A stretch of 64,000 bases of DNA, taken from Adenophora triphylla var. japonica (Eukaryota; Streptophyta; Magnoliopsida; Asterales; Campanulaceae). Positions 32,601-44,100 of this stretch are shown here, in pieces; positions within the stretch are counted from its first letter, which is position 1; every line of letters begins with the position of its first letter. The stretch covers positions 124,001-188,000 of the forward strand of contig JAFEMH010002513.1 of assembly GCA_022495995.1 (NCBI GenBank), in the 5' to 3' direction. The position numbers and the translations under genes are program-made. Below the pieces are notes generated by a model. The model saw only the letters and a program-made list of their open reading frames with translations. It made no database searches and was not told the origin of the DNA.

Positions 32601-34376
32601 ATGGAAAAAAGTTGGATTGATTTGGGTAATCGGATTTCAAAAGAGTATATGTCTGGAGTTGACAACTTTCTCGATTTTGCATTCTCAAAAAAGTCTGTTG
32701 GTGTTAAAGAAATATATTGTCCTTGTAAAAAATGTGCAAATCATTACCAAAAAGACCGTGCAACCGTGAAATCACATTGTATTGAAGTGGAATTTCAAAA
32801 AGATTACAAGAATTGGACTAGGCACGGGGAAGAGTACATTTCAGCGTATAAGAATGATAATAATGATAGGACAACTGAAGATGGCATTGAAATTGAATTG
32901 GGCGTGCAAGATTGTATGAGGCGAATGGTACCTGAAGGGATGGGTATGCCGGATAGTAACCAGCCAGGAATTGAAGAAATCGTACAATCAGATGCAGCCA
33001 CCGCAAAGTTTCTTAGACTTTTGAGAGATGCTGATCAAGCCTTGTGGGAAGGGTGTGATAAGTTTACAGTACTCCCATTTATTGTAGAACTTATGCACTG
33101 GAAGGCTAATTATCGAGTGGCCGATAAGGGATTTACTTCTTTATTAAAAATTTTCATTAGGCACCGCCTCGCCGCAAAGTGCCAAGTTCCTATCGTGAGG
33201 CGTACAAGATGACTGCAGATTTGGGTTTCAGTTATAAAACATGGGACACGTGCATTAATCATTGTATGTTGTTTCGAAATGAAACTGAAAAACTTACTAA
33301 ATATGAAATTTGTGGAGCCTCTAGATATAAGCAACAAGAAGAAGGGGGGTAGCGGTGAAGGTGCGGAAACAAGTGGCAAGAATAAACTTCCCAAGCAGGT
33401 AGCGATGAAGAAAGTATGGTATTTTCCCTTAAAGCCAAGGTTTCAAAGGTTGTATTGGTCATCTAAGACCGCGACACTCATGAGATGGCATGCCGAGAAA
33501 AGAATAGACGATGGTGTGCTGAGGCATCCTGCAGACTCTCGTGCGTGGAAGGGATTCGATGAACGTTATCCATTATATTCAAGTGAAATTCGGAATGTTA
33601 GATTGGGATTAGCATCTGACGGATTTAATCCTTTCAGAACAATGATTATATCTCACATTACTTGGCCGGTTGTGCTTATGCCATACAATCTTTCATCTTG
33701 GTTATGCATGAAAAAGCCATATTTCTTCTTGTCGGTGCTTACTCAAGGCCCAAAAGGGCCGGGAAACAAGATAGATGTGTATCTCCAACTGTTAATTGAT
33801 GATTTGAAGGAATTATGGGAAGATGGTATATCAACTTATGATGCATCAAGGAACGAGTTGTTTACTTTATGAGCTTCACTATTATGGACAATAAATGACT
33901 TTCCTACATATGCAATGCTGTCTGGATGGAGCACTAAAGGTGAATATGCTTGCCCTTGTTGCAATGTGAGACCTCAAGCACGATGGTTGGATCATGGTGG
34001 CAAGTATTGTTATATTGGTCATCGACGCTTCTTGCCTAGGAGTCATGCTTTTCGTAAGGATAAAAGCTCTTTTGATGGTACTCATGAAGTGAGAGATAAG
34101 CCCAAGTTATTGTTTGGAACAAAATCATTTAAACAAGTTGAAAATATGGAAACAGAGTATAAAATAGAAGATGTTATTAAAAAGAGGAAAAGAGAAAAGG
34201 GTGAGAAGCAACAAGCCAAGTTGGAGAAGAGAAAGGTTCCTAGGTTGTGTCACAATTGGAAAAAGAGGAGTATTTTCTTTGAGTTGTCATATTGGGCAAA
34301 TAATCATGTTCGTCATAATCTTGATGTTATGCACATTGAAAAAATGTGTGTGATAATGTGCTACATACTCTGTTAG
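32601..34376 (+). pseudogene. CACTA 2 transposase: Transpos_assoc and Tnp2 domains
   Basis: The ATG at 32601 begins MEKSWIDLGNRISKEYMSGV. The Transpos_assoc domain follows with its Cys-rich CPCKKCANHY. A frameshift near 33170 separates it from Tnp2: SYREAYKMTADLGFSYKTW, CINHCMLF, MRWHAEKR, DGFNPF, ACPCCN, and HNLDVMHIEK. Breaks are a TAG near 33350, TGA at 33870-33872 in place of an Arg codon (CGA), and a frameshift near 34335. Tnp2 is the catalytic transposase of En/Spm elements, cutting at the CACTA ends in the nucleus. This copy cannot be translated whole. Confidence 0.9.
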
Positions 34377-35615
34377 GTACTGCGGGGAAATCAAAAGATA
34401 ATGATAAAGCAAGAAGAGACCTAAAAGAGATGAACATTCGGAAACCATTGAATCTACAAATGCTTCCATCTCGCAAAGAAATTATGCCTCCGGCTCAGTT
34501 CACAATGAGTAAGAAGCATAAAGACACATTCTTGAAAGTTCTGAAAGGAGTCAAAGTCCCTGATGGCTACTCGTCAAACATATCTCGTTGTGTACATCTA
34601 GAGGAAAGAGCTATTTGGGGTCTTAAGAGCCATGATAGTCATATTTTGCTCCAACAACTACTCCCTTTAGTTGTTCGAAAAGTGTTGCCTACTTCTGTTA
34701 TAAAAGCCATCATTGAGTTGACAAATTTCTTTAGGCAATTATCCTCAAAGGAGAATACACTTGCTGATCTCGAAAAGATACAAGATCGGATGGCTGTTAC
34801 ACTATGCGCTCTCGAGAAAATATTCCCACCAGCTTTCTTTAATGTTATGAAGCACTTGCCGGTGCATTTAGCCGAGGAGGCCTTGCTAGCAGGCCCAATA
34901 CAATTTCGTTGGATGTATCCGGTAGAGAAGAGGCCGGAGTGGAGGGCAAAAATCCATGTGGGGGATTGATTTTTTATTTTATTTTATTATTATTATTTTT
35001 TATTTATTTATTTTTATTTATTTATTTTTTTTTATTTTTTGATTTTTTGATTTTTTGATTTTTTGATTTTGATTTTGATTTGTATGTTTATTTATTTATT
35101 TATTTATTTATTTTTATTTTTATTTTTATTTTTATTTTTTTTCAACAACCTTTTTTCACGATGACATATGAGGATTCATGTTAGCCGACCCCAAATTATT
35201 TTGGGACTAAGGCTTTGTTGTTGTTGTTGTTGTTGTTGTTGTATCCGGTAGAGAGGTACATCCATATTAAATTTACTTTGAAAAAAGTTAAATTCCTTTT
35301 CACATCTGATTTAGCATAAGTAAATATTTTTGTAGGTTTCTACTTACATTAAAATTATATGTTCGAAATCGAGCCCACCCCGAGGCCTCCATAGCTAAGG
35401 CAATTGTGGCTAAAGAATGCATGACTTTTTGTACGCAATATTTGGATGACATTGAGACAAAGTCCAATCGTCCTAGAAGAAATGATGATGAAGGTGACGA
35501 GTTAGGCCGCTTTGTAGGAAAAGAAGAGGTAATTACCCTTGATTACATCACACGAGTACAAGCGCATAGATATGTGCTTTTCAATACTGAAGATGTTGAA
35601 CAATACCTAGAGTAA
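34346..35615 (+). pseudogene. CACTA 2 transposase: DUF4218 region, split by a LINE
   Basis: The frame 34346-34928 reads MNIRKPLNLQMLPSRKEIM, HDSHILLQQLLPLVVRKVLP and PPAFFNVMKHLPVHLAEEA, typical of the DUF4218 domain after Tnp2. It reaches FRWMYPVE, where a LINE fragment is inserted. After the duplication the segment resumes, with KLYVRNRAHPEASIAKAIVA and ECMTFCTQYLDDIE at about 35358-35460, on to EQYLE at 35612 and a GTAAGT donor. Confidence 0.87.
34929..35240 (+). mobile_element. 5'-truncated RTE LINE inserted in the transposase
   Basis: 312 bp between direct copies of GTATCCGGTAGAGA (34915-34928 and 35241-35254), a 14-bp target duplication typical of target-primed reverse transcription. 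It carries the last coding residues of the LINE (RPEWRAKIHVGD), a T-rich 3' stretch, GACATATGAGGATTCATG, and a (TTG)n tail (35218-35240). It belongs to the same family as the LINE at 29345-30138. Confidence 0.9.
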
Positions 35616-36599
35616 GTGATTCCTTACATGAGGCTTACATTCCTTATATCTTTTATATATTAAATTAATACTTAATTCATATTTCCAATCTGCTCAGAAT
35701 GCATCGTGCACATTTGAGGGAGACACTACCTCGTAATCAACGACATCTTATAGAGAAAGAACATAATGATAAGTTTGTTAGCTGGTTTAAGGATTATGTA
35801 AGTATGAAATCACTTTCATATGATACTTTCAATTTATCGTTTTAAATATTTTCTTATTAAATTTTGTTTTTTATAAAAGGTATGCATGACGAAAGATGTA
35901 GTGCCCGAAAGAATTAAAAGTCTTGCATTGGGTTCTCATATGGATGCGAGGCGGTTTAAGTCTTACATAATAAATGGTTTTCGATTTCGAGTGAAGGATG
36001 TCGATAGACGGAGGAAAACTCAAAATAGTGGAGTCATCCTAAATGCAAGTGTGACAAGTTTTGCAAGCCGAAAGGATAATAATCCCATTGTAGGGGATGT
36101 TAACTTCTATGGGGAGTTGATTGAGATCCTTGAAATTCGTTATAGCAACTCAATAAGATTTGTATTGTTTAAATGTGATTGGGTTGATAACCGGACAGGC
36201 TAGATGGAAGATGAGCAAAAATTTACTCTTGTAAACTTCAATCACAAGTTGTATAAGGATAATCGAGTTGGTGATGAACCATTCATATTAGCATCTCAAG
36301 CTGAGCAAGTTTGGTATGTTAAAGATCCTATAGAAAGTGATTGGAAAGTTGTGATGAGTATTACACCAAGAGATAGTTTTGACATATATTCAAATGATGA
36401 TAAACAAGTTTCAGATTCGATTCCACAAGTGGTACCATTTTGCTCACAAGATCTGGATGAAAATGTTGCTAACGGAGAAGCGTCGTGGGTGCGAGAGGGA
36501 GTTGATGGGGTCAAGATTAAAACTACTAATATCAATGATGTTGATGTTGATATGGCCGATAATGATGATGTTGATATGGCCGATAATGATGATGATTAG
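35616..36599 (+). pseudogene. CACTA 2 transposase: DUF4216 and acidic tail
   Basis: An internal exon (about 35698-35798, MHRAHLRETLPRNQRHLIEK) and a last exon from 35880. The last exon reads MDARRFKSYIINGFRFRVKD, RRRKTQNSGVI, VNFYGELIEILEIRY and FVLFKCDWVDN. These are DUF4216, usual at the C-terminus of En/Spm transposases. A TAG at 36201-36203 sits in the family reading before MEDEQKFTLVNFNHKLYKD. The end is an acidic repeat of DVDMADNDD to the stop at 36597. Confidence 0.86.
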
Positions 36600-36604
36600 T
36601 TTGA

Positions 36605-36780
36605 GTAGTATTTGTTTAGATCTTATTTGCTTACTATTACTAAGACAATGTTATTACTTATGTTTCATGTTTCAATCAAACTTGTTATTTTTGTATGGTT
36701 GAATATTAATATTGTATTGTAATATGTATTTGTTTAGATCTTATTTGCTTACTATTTACTAAGACAATGTTATTACTAAA
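36605..36780. repeat. direct repeats of about 119 bp, left block
   Basis: TATTTGTTTAGATCTTATTT occurs at about 36607 and again 119 bases on. The same unit returns at 38366-38575, so the two blocks bracket the ORF between them. Confidence 0.85.
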
Positions 36781-36941
36781 ATTTGTCTCTCCGTCTTATA
36801 TATAGGTGGGTTGTGCTGAAACTGTAGTGTGGTGGTTCGGTTGGAAATTGGAAGGAGAATTTAATTGTGGGGGTGTGTTTATTGTTGCACTTTCTTTGTG
36901 ATTTGTGTGGAGGTTTTGTTGTTGGTTTTTGTGTTGAAAAT

Positions 36942-38369
36942 ATGGCTCCTAAGGAGAGAGAAGTTAGATGGGGTAGCAACAAGAGGGGTAGACAAAACCC
37001 GTCGCCCGTACTCTCAAATGATCCCACTTCCCCTAATGCATCATTGCCGTATATGGGATTGATCCAATTGACCTCCGCTCAAAAGAAAAAATGGCGGAAT
37101 TTGGAGGGTAGGAAATTCCAAGTCACCACTTTCCTTCATTTGTCGGTGTTGAGGGATTTGGGTTTAGAGACATTATTAACAGAATTGATGACGCAAGCCG
37201 GGTTAGGTAATTTCCTGGGGAAGAGGGCAGATACGTATTTGAGATATTCACTTGAGTTCCTTTCAACTTTGGAGGTATGTAAGGGGTCACAAGAAAATTC
37301 TATTCGGTTTCATCTGGATGATGAAGCCTATCGAGTGACTTATGATGAGTTGAGGGGAATCTTTGGTGTTGATCAGCCAAGAGGAAACTGGGTGGAGGCT
37401 GATGGGGCGACTTGTTTTTTCTTTTCGGAGCTCACAGGATTGCCCTCCAAAAAGAAATACCTTAGGGCTTCCTCTCTTTCTCACCCGGCTTGGAAATTAT
37501 TTTACAGAGGGCTATCTATGTCTTGGTTGGCAAACGGAGAGCCCGCTCAATTGATTGTGGCTATGGTAAACCTTTTACGAACGGGGTTTAGGAGTTTTCA
37601 GATGATTCCTGATTGGGTTGATATTTTTGTTCGGAGATGTGAGGCATTTGCCCTTACCAAAAAGGGAAACATATCAATAGGGGGGATGATCACGTTGATT
37701 GCTCAAGCTTGTTTTCGGGAACTAAAACCCGAGGCGATGAGATTGATGGGGGGCACGAGTTTTTATTCTGGAGACTGGCTAGTGCAGTATGACAAGTTTG
37801 TGAGGGACCCGAGGGCGACAAACAACATATCTTTATTGTTTGAATATGGTACTCCCAGGAGGACGGTCCGTTGCAGGGTAGGGGCCACATTTCCGAGTGG
37901 TGCACAGGCCAGGAATTGGCGTATGCCCAGTGTTGATTATGAAATGGATCCAGTTGATGAGGAGGATGATGAGGAGTAGGAAGAGGAGGATCAGGAGAGA
38001 CAGGGTGGTCAGGGAGGAGAGCAGAACCAGAGCCAGCAGGGTTCTTTTGATCAATGGGATATGATGAGGGCATTTCTGGAGGAGCAGGAGCGATCAAGGA
38101 TCGCTCGGGAGCAGAGCCGACATGCTTTGGAGGATGTCAGATGGGAGGACGTTCAGGATCGTTTTGAGGGGCTGGAGGATGATACTGCCATTTTGGGAGC
38201 CCGGGCTAGGCAGTTGGAGGCATGGGCGATGCAGACAGAGCCCAGGAGTTACGAGCCAGTTTCAGAGGATTATTTGACTATGATGGATTCGAGAGCCACT
38301 GCTTGTGCACAAAGGCGTTCTTGCTGTCAGACCTACTATCAGGGACAAGCCTCCAGCTCTCATCAGTGA
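36942..38369 (+). pseudogene. Athila-like ORF1 protein with one internal stop
   Basis: The ATG at 36942 (MAPKEREVRWGSNKRGRQNP) is preferred to the upstream start at 36867 because Athila-type ORF1 products begin this way. It runs 345 codons to a TAG at 37977, then stays open in the same frame for 130 codons. Landmarks: GRKFQVTTFLHLSVLRDLGL, YLRYSLEFLSTLEV, FHLDDEAYRVTYDELRGIFG, an acidic stretch (DEEDDEE), a Gln/Glu-rich stretch and a helical heptad-like tail (about 38060-38225). The architecture is like the ORF1/gag-like protein of Athila gypsy elements. It sits between the two CACTA genes, bracketed by 119-bp repeats, with no gypsy LTR next to it. Function is unproven. Confidence 0.6.
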
Positions 38370-38580
38370 TGTTATTATTTATGTTTCATGTTTCAATCAA
38401 ACTTGTTATTTTGTATAGTTGAATATTAATATTGTTAATTGTAATATGTATTTGTTTAGATCTTATTTGCTTACTATTACTAAGACAATGTTATTACTTA
38501 TGTTTCATGTTTCAATCAAACTTGTTATTTTGTATGGTTGAATATTAATATTGTTAATTGTAATATGTATTTGTTCTGCT
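38366..38580. repeat. direct repeats of about 119 bp, right block
   Basis: Two copies of TTTCATGTTTCAATCAAACT (at about 38382 and 38502) with the same intervening sequence as the left block. Confidence 0.85.
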
Positions 38581-39780
38581 TCTTTTGTATCTCAATAATG
38601 AGTGCTGACCATTTGCTTACGGCTTGACAGGTCGTTTCTTCGCGGAGGTGACAAAGCAAGTGTTTTCAGACCTTGAATCAAGCAAATATCAAGTTAATCC
38701 TTTACTTCCTTCTTCATTATCACTTTGGGATGTCCCCGCCCCGCTTTCCCACCGATTCGGTACCCGCGGGAGCCCCAACCCCCCCCCCCCCGGTACTATT
38801 TTATACTTTGCTTCTTCAACCATAAGCATGTACTATTCAATTACTTCCCCCATCCCAAAATAAATTTTATAAAATATAATTTAGTTATAGAACATTGTTT
38901 GTATCATGATATTTAAATACATTATACATTTTTTTATTTGGAAAATTGACATATCTACGTTATTGCAAAAAGACAAACAATTATGAATGTCTGACCAGTT
39001 CATCAATTGAAATTCTAAACAGATATCACAAAACTGAGACATTGTTGAGAAATAATACCTGTGAACCATATCTGACACTGGAAGATGCTGCTTTCCTCTC
39101 AGCAAGAAACCTCACAAAGTTCCTAAACATAATAGATAGAAATCACATCATTATTTATTCATAATTCTAGCATGTAAAAAGAATGGTGTGGAATGCAATG
39201 TTTATAAGCTTTTTCTGCAGCCTTCCAATGCTAAAGTAAATAAGGATTCAATCATTAGCATCTATACCAAAACCAGCACTTCAACACAAAAATAAAAGGA
39301 CCTGAAACAAATTAATATTTACATATTTTTAAAAAATAGGTCACTATACATTGAGGACTCATGAGCTTGATATATTATATAGTTTTTGTTGTTTGTCTTT
39401 TTTCTAAGATACATAGTATTATTATGAATGTCTGACCTCCAATATCAATGAGAAAAGTTTTCCAAAATTCGACAAATAAATGACATTAAGGCATCATCAA
39501 CTGGAGACATCTTTTATCATTCAAATCAAATGTTTAAATACTACGTTACTGCATGAAAATATGATAGATACATAGTATTATTATGAATGTCTGACTCATG
39601 CAATTATGAATGTCTGACCTCCAATTATTGTTTAAATACTACGTTATTATTATGAATCTGCTTTAGTGTTGTATTCAGTGGTTTTGAACTCATGCTTTGT
39701 TGGTTTTCTGAAGTACCCTTCATATGTTGAAAAGCAAGTTAAGTGTCAGTTTGAAAAGCAAGTTAAGTGTCAGTCATCTA
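38581..39780. other. unassigned region with short dispersed repeats
   Basis: A C homopolymer at 38779-38793. ATTATGAATGTCTGACC occurs near 38980, 39421, 39581 and 39604. AAGCAAGTTAAGTGTCAGT is present twice in tandem at 39733-39775. No coding match was found; it may be an intron of the CACTA second gene. Confidence 0.4.
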
Positions 39781-39790
39781 CTTGGTTGAG

Positions 39791-39928
39791 GCTGTTGTTG
39801 TTGTTGTTGTTGTTGCTGTTGTTGTTGTTGTTGTTGTTGCTATTGTTGTTGTTGATGTTGCTGCATGTTGTTGTTGTTGTTGTTGTTGTTGTTGCTGTTT
39901 CTGTTGATGTTGTTGTTGTTGCTGTTGC

Positions 39929-39959
<31 letters not shown>

Positions 39960-39962
39960 TTT
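39791..39962. repeat. (TTG)n microsatellite
   Basis: About 170 bases of GTTGTT with occasional CTG and ATG steps. It opens a long Leu/Val-only frame that is not a gene. Confidence 0.95.
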
Positions 39963-40929
39963 TTTTCTTATTTGTTTATTATTGCTGCAGGGATCTATCC
40001 CACATTGTCCTAGTCCACTACCGAGAAGTAAAGGTTTTCTTCTTTCCCTTCGCCTCTTCTTATCTCTTGGTTTCACCATCTAACTTCTCTTTCCCTTCTC
40101 TAGAATACAAAATAAAATGGAAGATGTTAAAGAATACAAAACAAAATACAAATTAATAAGACATATGCCATTGTTGTTCTTTATTCTTTATTCTTTATTC
40201 TTTATTCTTTATTCTTTATTCTTTGTTGTTGTTGTTGTTGTTGTTATATGGTCTTATATAAGATACATAAGACCTATAATAAATTTATAGGTCTTATACC
40301 TATATTAAAAGACAAATATATGTCAGTGAGGCATCATCATTTTGTCTTTATCACCCTGAGATTTGATAGCAATTTTAGCTATAATAAATGACAGTCTCCC
40401 TTATAAATAGAAACTAAAAAAATCAATCATGAACATGCAAAGTAGAAAATCCACATCTTATGGCATTTGGAGATATTTTACAAACATCATCATCTTGTTT
40501 CTTTTGAGAAGCTAAGTTACGAAAATAACCAAAATCAACTGTCCACAGCAAAACTGTGCCAGTACAAGGTGATGAATCTTTTCATTAAATATCATTACAT
40601 GATTTACAAGGACCCTAATCGCGGATGGAGTCACTTCCAACTGATTATCATTCTGAGGTTTTTGTACAGTACAATAAAGTCACAATGTTGATGGATCAAA
40701 ACATGAAACTTTTGTATTTCCTTTCTGATTCAGTGATTTGCATTTCTTTGGTTCTGTTTCGAGTATATAAGCCCTACATATAGTAACATGCTGTGCTTGC
40801 CATATGTCTAGTGCCACAAACCAAAATCAAGTCAAATTTATTTATCTTCCTGAGCTATCTTGTGGTTTAATTTTGTGCTACCATGAGCTATCTTGTTGTT
40901 GTGATATATAGTTTTTTTTTTTGCCAGAT
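39963..40929. other. leader/intron upstream of the second transposase gene
   Basis: Contains a (TTTATTC)n tract at about 40174-40222 followed by GTTGTT repeats, otherwise nothing recognisable. It ends TTTTTTTTTTGCCAG, an acceptor. Confidence 0.5.
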
Positions 40930-41371
40930 ATGCCGCCAAGGAAGGAATTAATAACAGGTGAGGCCTCAAAAAAGAAAGGAATAGGCCTGGCAAAATCAAC
41001 AAGAAAATGGGGTAAAGAAAAATTAAATATAATATGGAATGAATATGGACAACCCGTTGGTGGGAAAATGGCAAAACTAGTTACTCAGCTAGGACATTTT
41101 GTTAGAAATTGGGAACATTTCCCATTAACTAGAGAGTGGCCTCAGATGGAACGTGCAGTTATAGATGTCGTATGGAGAGACGTTCTAGTAAGTTGTAATC
41201 CATATTCCTTACATAAATCTCTAGTAAGTAGTCAAAAGTCTTATGATTCTCTAACAATTGTTCTTTTTCTTTGTTGAATTGTGTATATAGGATAATACCA
41301 ATGCGCCTCTGGAGTATTACTCAGTTATGAATGTAGCTCTCAATAAACAATGGCGTGACTGGAAATATCAG
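40930..41371 (+). pseudogene. CACTA second gene, Transposase_24/TNP1-like, 3' end lost
   Basis: The exon from 40930 reads MPPRKELITGEASKKKGIGL then a central NIIWNEYGQPVGGKMAKLV and a tryptophan-rich FVRNWEHFPLTREWP, with a GTAAGT donor after 41187. The next exon (41291-41371) reads DNTNAPLEYYSVMNVALNKQ then WRDWKYQ with a GTGAGA donor. The pattern of an NEYGQP core followed by a Trp-Arg-Trp-Lys helix fits the plant Transposase_24 family, accessory proteins that in En/Spm elements bind subterminal repeats. The rest is displaced by copia sequence. Confidence 0.7.
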
Positions 41372-41906
41372 GTGAGACAAGCATATTTCTTTTCCTTTGC
41401 TGAATTTTTTTTTGTTTTGTTGGACCGCACCTCATGTATTTCTTTTGTCCAACTTCTTTTGATTTCTTTTGTAACCTTTGTATTTTGCTTTTCTACCTTG
41501 TAACTGTAACTGCTCGAGGTAGTAATGAAAAATGCATCATTGGTTCCAAAACCTTGTTCATATCAAACTTCTTGTTTGAAGAACAATGAAACCGCTCATG
41601 GTTTATAACCTCATTCAAATATTTTCTAACTTAAAATCATATTTTTGAAATGAAGGTTAAACATTCAGTTTAAACCGCACTTTAAACTTAAACTTATACT
41701 TTTCAAGTGCACTGAATGCATTTCTATACTTTTCAAGTTGTAATTTCTAATCTTTCAATAGTATAGAAATCTATAGCTTAAGCTAAGTGTGTGCATTGAC
41801 TTTGGACATGAATTACCATGATTAATTCTTATGGACATGTTTTTTCCAAAGTACAATGTTTGCTTTTGCTATAGTAGGTAATGGCATCAATCAAATAGGG
41901 GGAGAT
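41372..41906 (+). mobile_element. 3' non-coding part of a copia element (SIRE-like)
   Basis: Sequence leading to a polypurine tract AATAGGGGGAGAT (41894-41906) immediately before an LTR. The left boundary with the CACTA intron is not clear. Confidence 0.5.
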
Positions 41907-43398
41907 TGTTGGGTATGATATTTTAACCCTCCTATTTTAGATTAGATTTGATTGATACCATAACCTCCTGTCTATTTTAAGGACTTTAGGACCCTATGTA
42001 ATGAAGTTTAGACTTCAATTTTTTAGCAAAGTACATTTTATAGAATAGGTTAAATTTAGGCTTGAAGACTGGCACAAGACTCATTGGATACGAGGTTGCA
42101 GTTCCAAGCAGTTTCAAACCGCATTTCAAACCGCACATGCAACCGCATGTGGAATTCCTCTTTGAATCTGCTCCTTGAACAACTGCAGTACAACCGCTTG
42201 GTGAACCGCACTTGTGCAGTTCCAATATCTCAACTGCACTTTGCAACCTCCTGGTGAAATCGCACTTCATCAACCGCATACACACCAGAACCGCTCCAAT
42301 GATTGAAGACTTGAAGTGAACCACTTTTTACCGTTGGAATCCATGTCAGCAATATCAAAAGTCAACCACTAAATCTTGTCACGTGATTCAATGTCAGAGA
42401 AGATCTGCAAGGATCTTAAAAAAGGTGACAGGTGTCCTAACCTCATTGCTTGCAGCTGAAGCCTGATCAACTTTATCTGCAGCAACTGTACCAAAGGACA
42501 AAAGTGGATATTGTGGACCAATGGGAAAGCATCAAGTACTGTCCTTGCAACAGCTGTGTCCAACGGCTATATCTTGGATGCTTGGGTATAAATACCCCCA
42601 ATCTTCACCATTTGAAGATTGCTTGAAAAAATTGAAAGTGCTGTGTTCATAAGAAGCTGAAGCTCTGCCCAGAAATTATTCAACCCTTTGAATCTTCATC
42701 TTCAACCTTCAAGAAATATTTCCCCGCCCAGAAATCAAGCCTTAACACCATCAAGAATCATTGTGCTCTACATCTCAAAGATTTAAAGAGCCTTGATCTT
42801 GTTCTCACACACACACCTCACTTGTTTAATCACATAGATTATTCATTTGAGATACACTGGTTATAGTCTAGGATTTGATCTTCATAGAATAGATTTTAGA
42901 TTTGAGTATCGATCTTTGTAACTTGTAATCTCTTATACTCATTAGTAAAATCACTCTTGAAAATCCAAGCCTAACCATCTTGGTAGTGGACGTAGATCGT
43001 TTATCGATTGAACCACTCCAAATATTGTGTTCTTACTTTTCTGCATTTATTTTCTTGTGATTGCTAATTATTTATCTCTATATCTATTTGATCTTATTTG
43101 TAGTTATCCATTATTAATAATTGTGTTTGGAGTTAACATTGTCAAAACTACACCTGTTTGTAAAATGCACTTACCAACTGCTCCACCAAAACCGCTTTAC
43201 AAACCGCCTCTCCCAAAATCGCTTTATATCTCTATTATTCCGCTGTGCATTTTACATTTCTACTTGCAGTGTATTATCAACTGCAAGTGGTTTTGTAAGC
43301 AAGAGGTTGAGTTTTTAAAAGAGGGCGAAAATTTGTAACAGCTATTCACCCCCCCTCTAGCTGTATTTTCACCCTTGTTGCCACCTTTGGGACCAACA
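41907..43398 (+). repeat. copia LTR (SIRE-like), 1.5 kb
   Basis: Begins TGTTGGGTATGATAT after the polypurine tract and ends GGGACCAACA. It has a TATA box (GGTATAAATACC, about 42587) and the CTATTCACCCCCCCTCTAG stretch often seen near the 3' end of SIRE/Maximus LTRs. The AACCGC motif recurs many times at 42100-42310. No second LTR is in the window. Confidence 0.72.
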
Positions 43399-44100
43399 CC
43401 CCTTCATGGCCACAACTATTACTATAATAAATGTGGGGAATGGGAAGTTGCCTATGTCAGTGGCGGATGAGAGAGTTAAAATACCGGTTGATGAAAATTT
43501 TAGGGATAATGCGGATGCCTTTGCTATGGCTAGTAACAATAAGGCCGACAAACATTTTTGGAGTGGCGGACCGTACACCCCCTAGACTGCTCCCATAAGG
43601 AGTCGTGCCACCATTAAAATCACTATTCCCTCTAAAATCTAAATCAATTGATTATTTTGCTCAAGTTGAGGAGTGTTATTTTCTTGATATATCTGATACT
43701 TTCTTTGCTACTATTTTTTATCAAAATAACATCTCTGAAATTTCTGTTGAGAATGATGTTCTTGAAGCTTATGAGGTAAAGCACCAAATGTGTTTGGGGG
43801 AAAGGTACCCAAGAAGAAGAAGAAAAAGGCTAAACAAAAAGCCTCAAAAGTTCCTTGAGTACCACCAGAATTAATAAAGAATAGAACTTATGCTTGAAAA
43901 ACGGTGGGCATTTGTGCCCGAGAGAGCTTGAGGTGGGCCAAGGGAAGAAAATCAAAGGCCAAAGACAAGATGGCCACCTCAAACCCAAACTAAAATTGGG
44001 GCTATAGTCGGGCTAACGACTCTAAACAAATGCGCTTATTGGGAGATAACCCAACTAGGTATGTTTTACTTGCTTTATTTTATTTGTTTGTTGTGTCATG
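43399..44100 (+). mobile_element. possible Ty3/gypsy (Athila-like) pol 3' fragment
   Basis: Short broken frames; the best (43605-43874) is not clearly assignable. The stretch GGGCTAACGACTCTAAACAA followed by GGGAGATAACCCAACTAGGT (about 44000-44060) resembles the segment that lies just after pol in Athila-type elements. Weak evidence only. Confidence 0.4.

Noticed and set aside
38881..39164. Small frames on both strands (74 and 72 codons)
   Set aside because: Mutually overlapping, AT-rich, no motif.
39666..40013. 115-codon Leu/Val-rich frame
   Set aside because: Translation of a TTG microsatellite.
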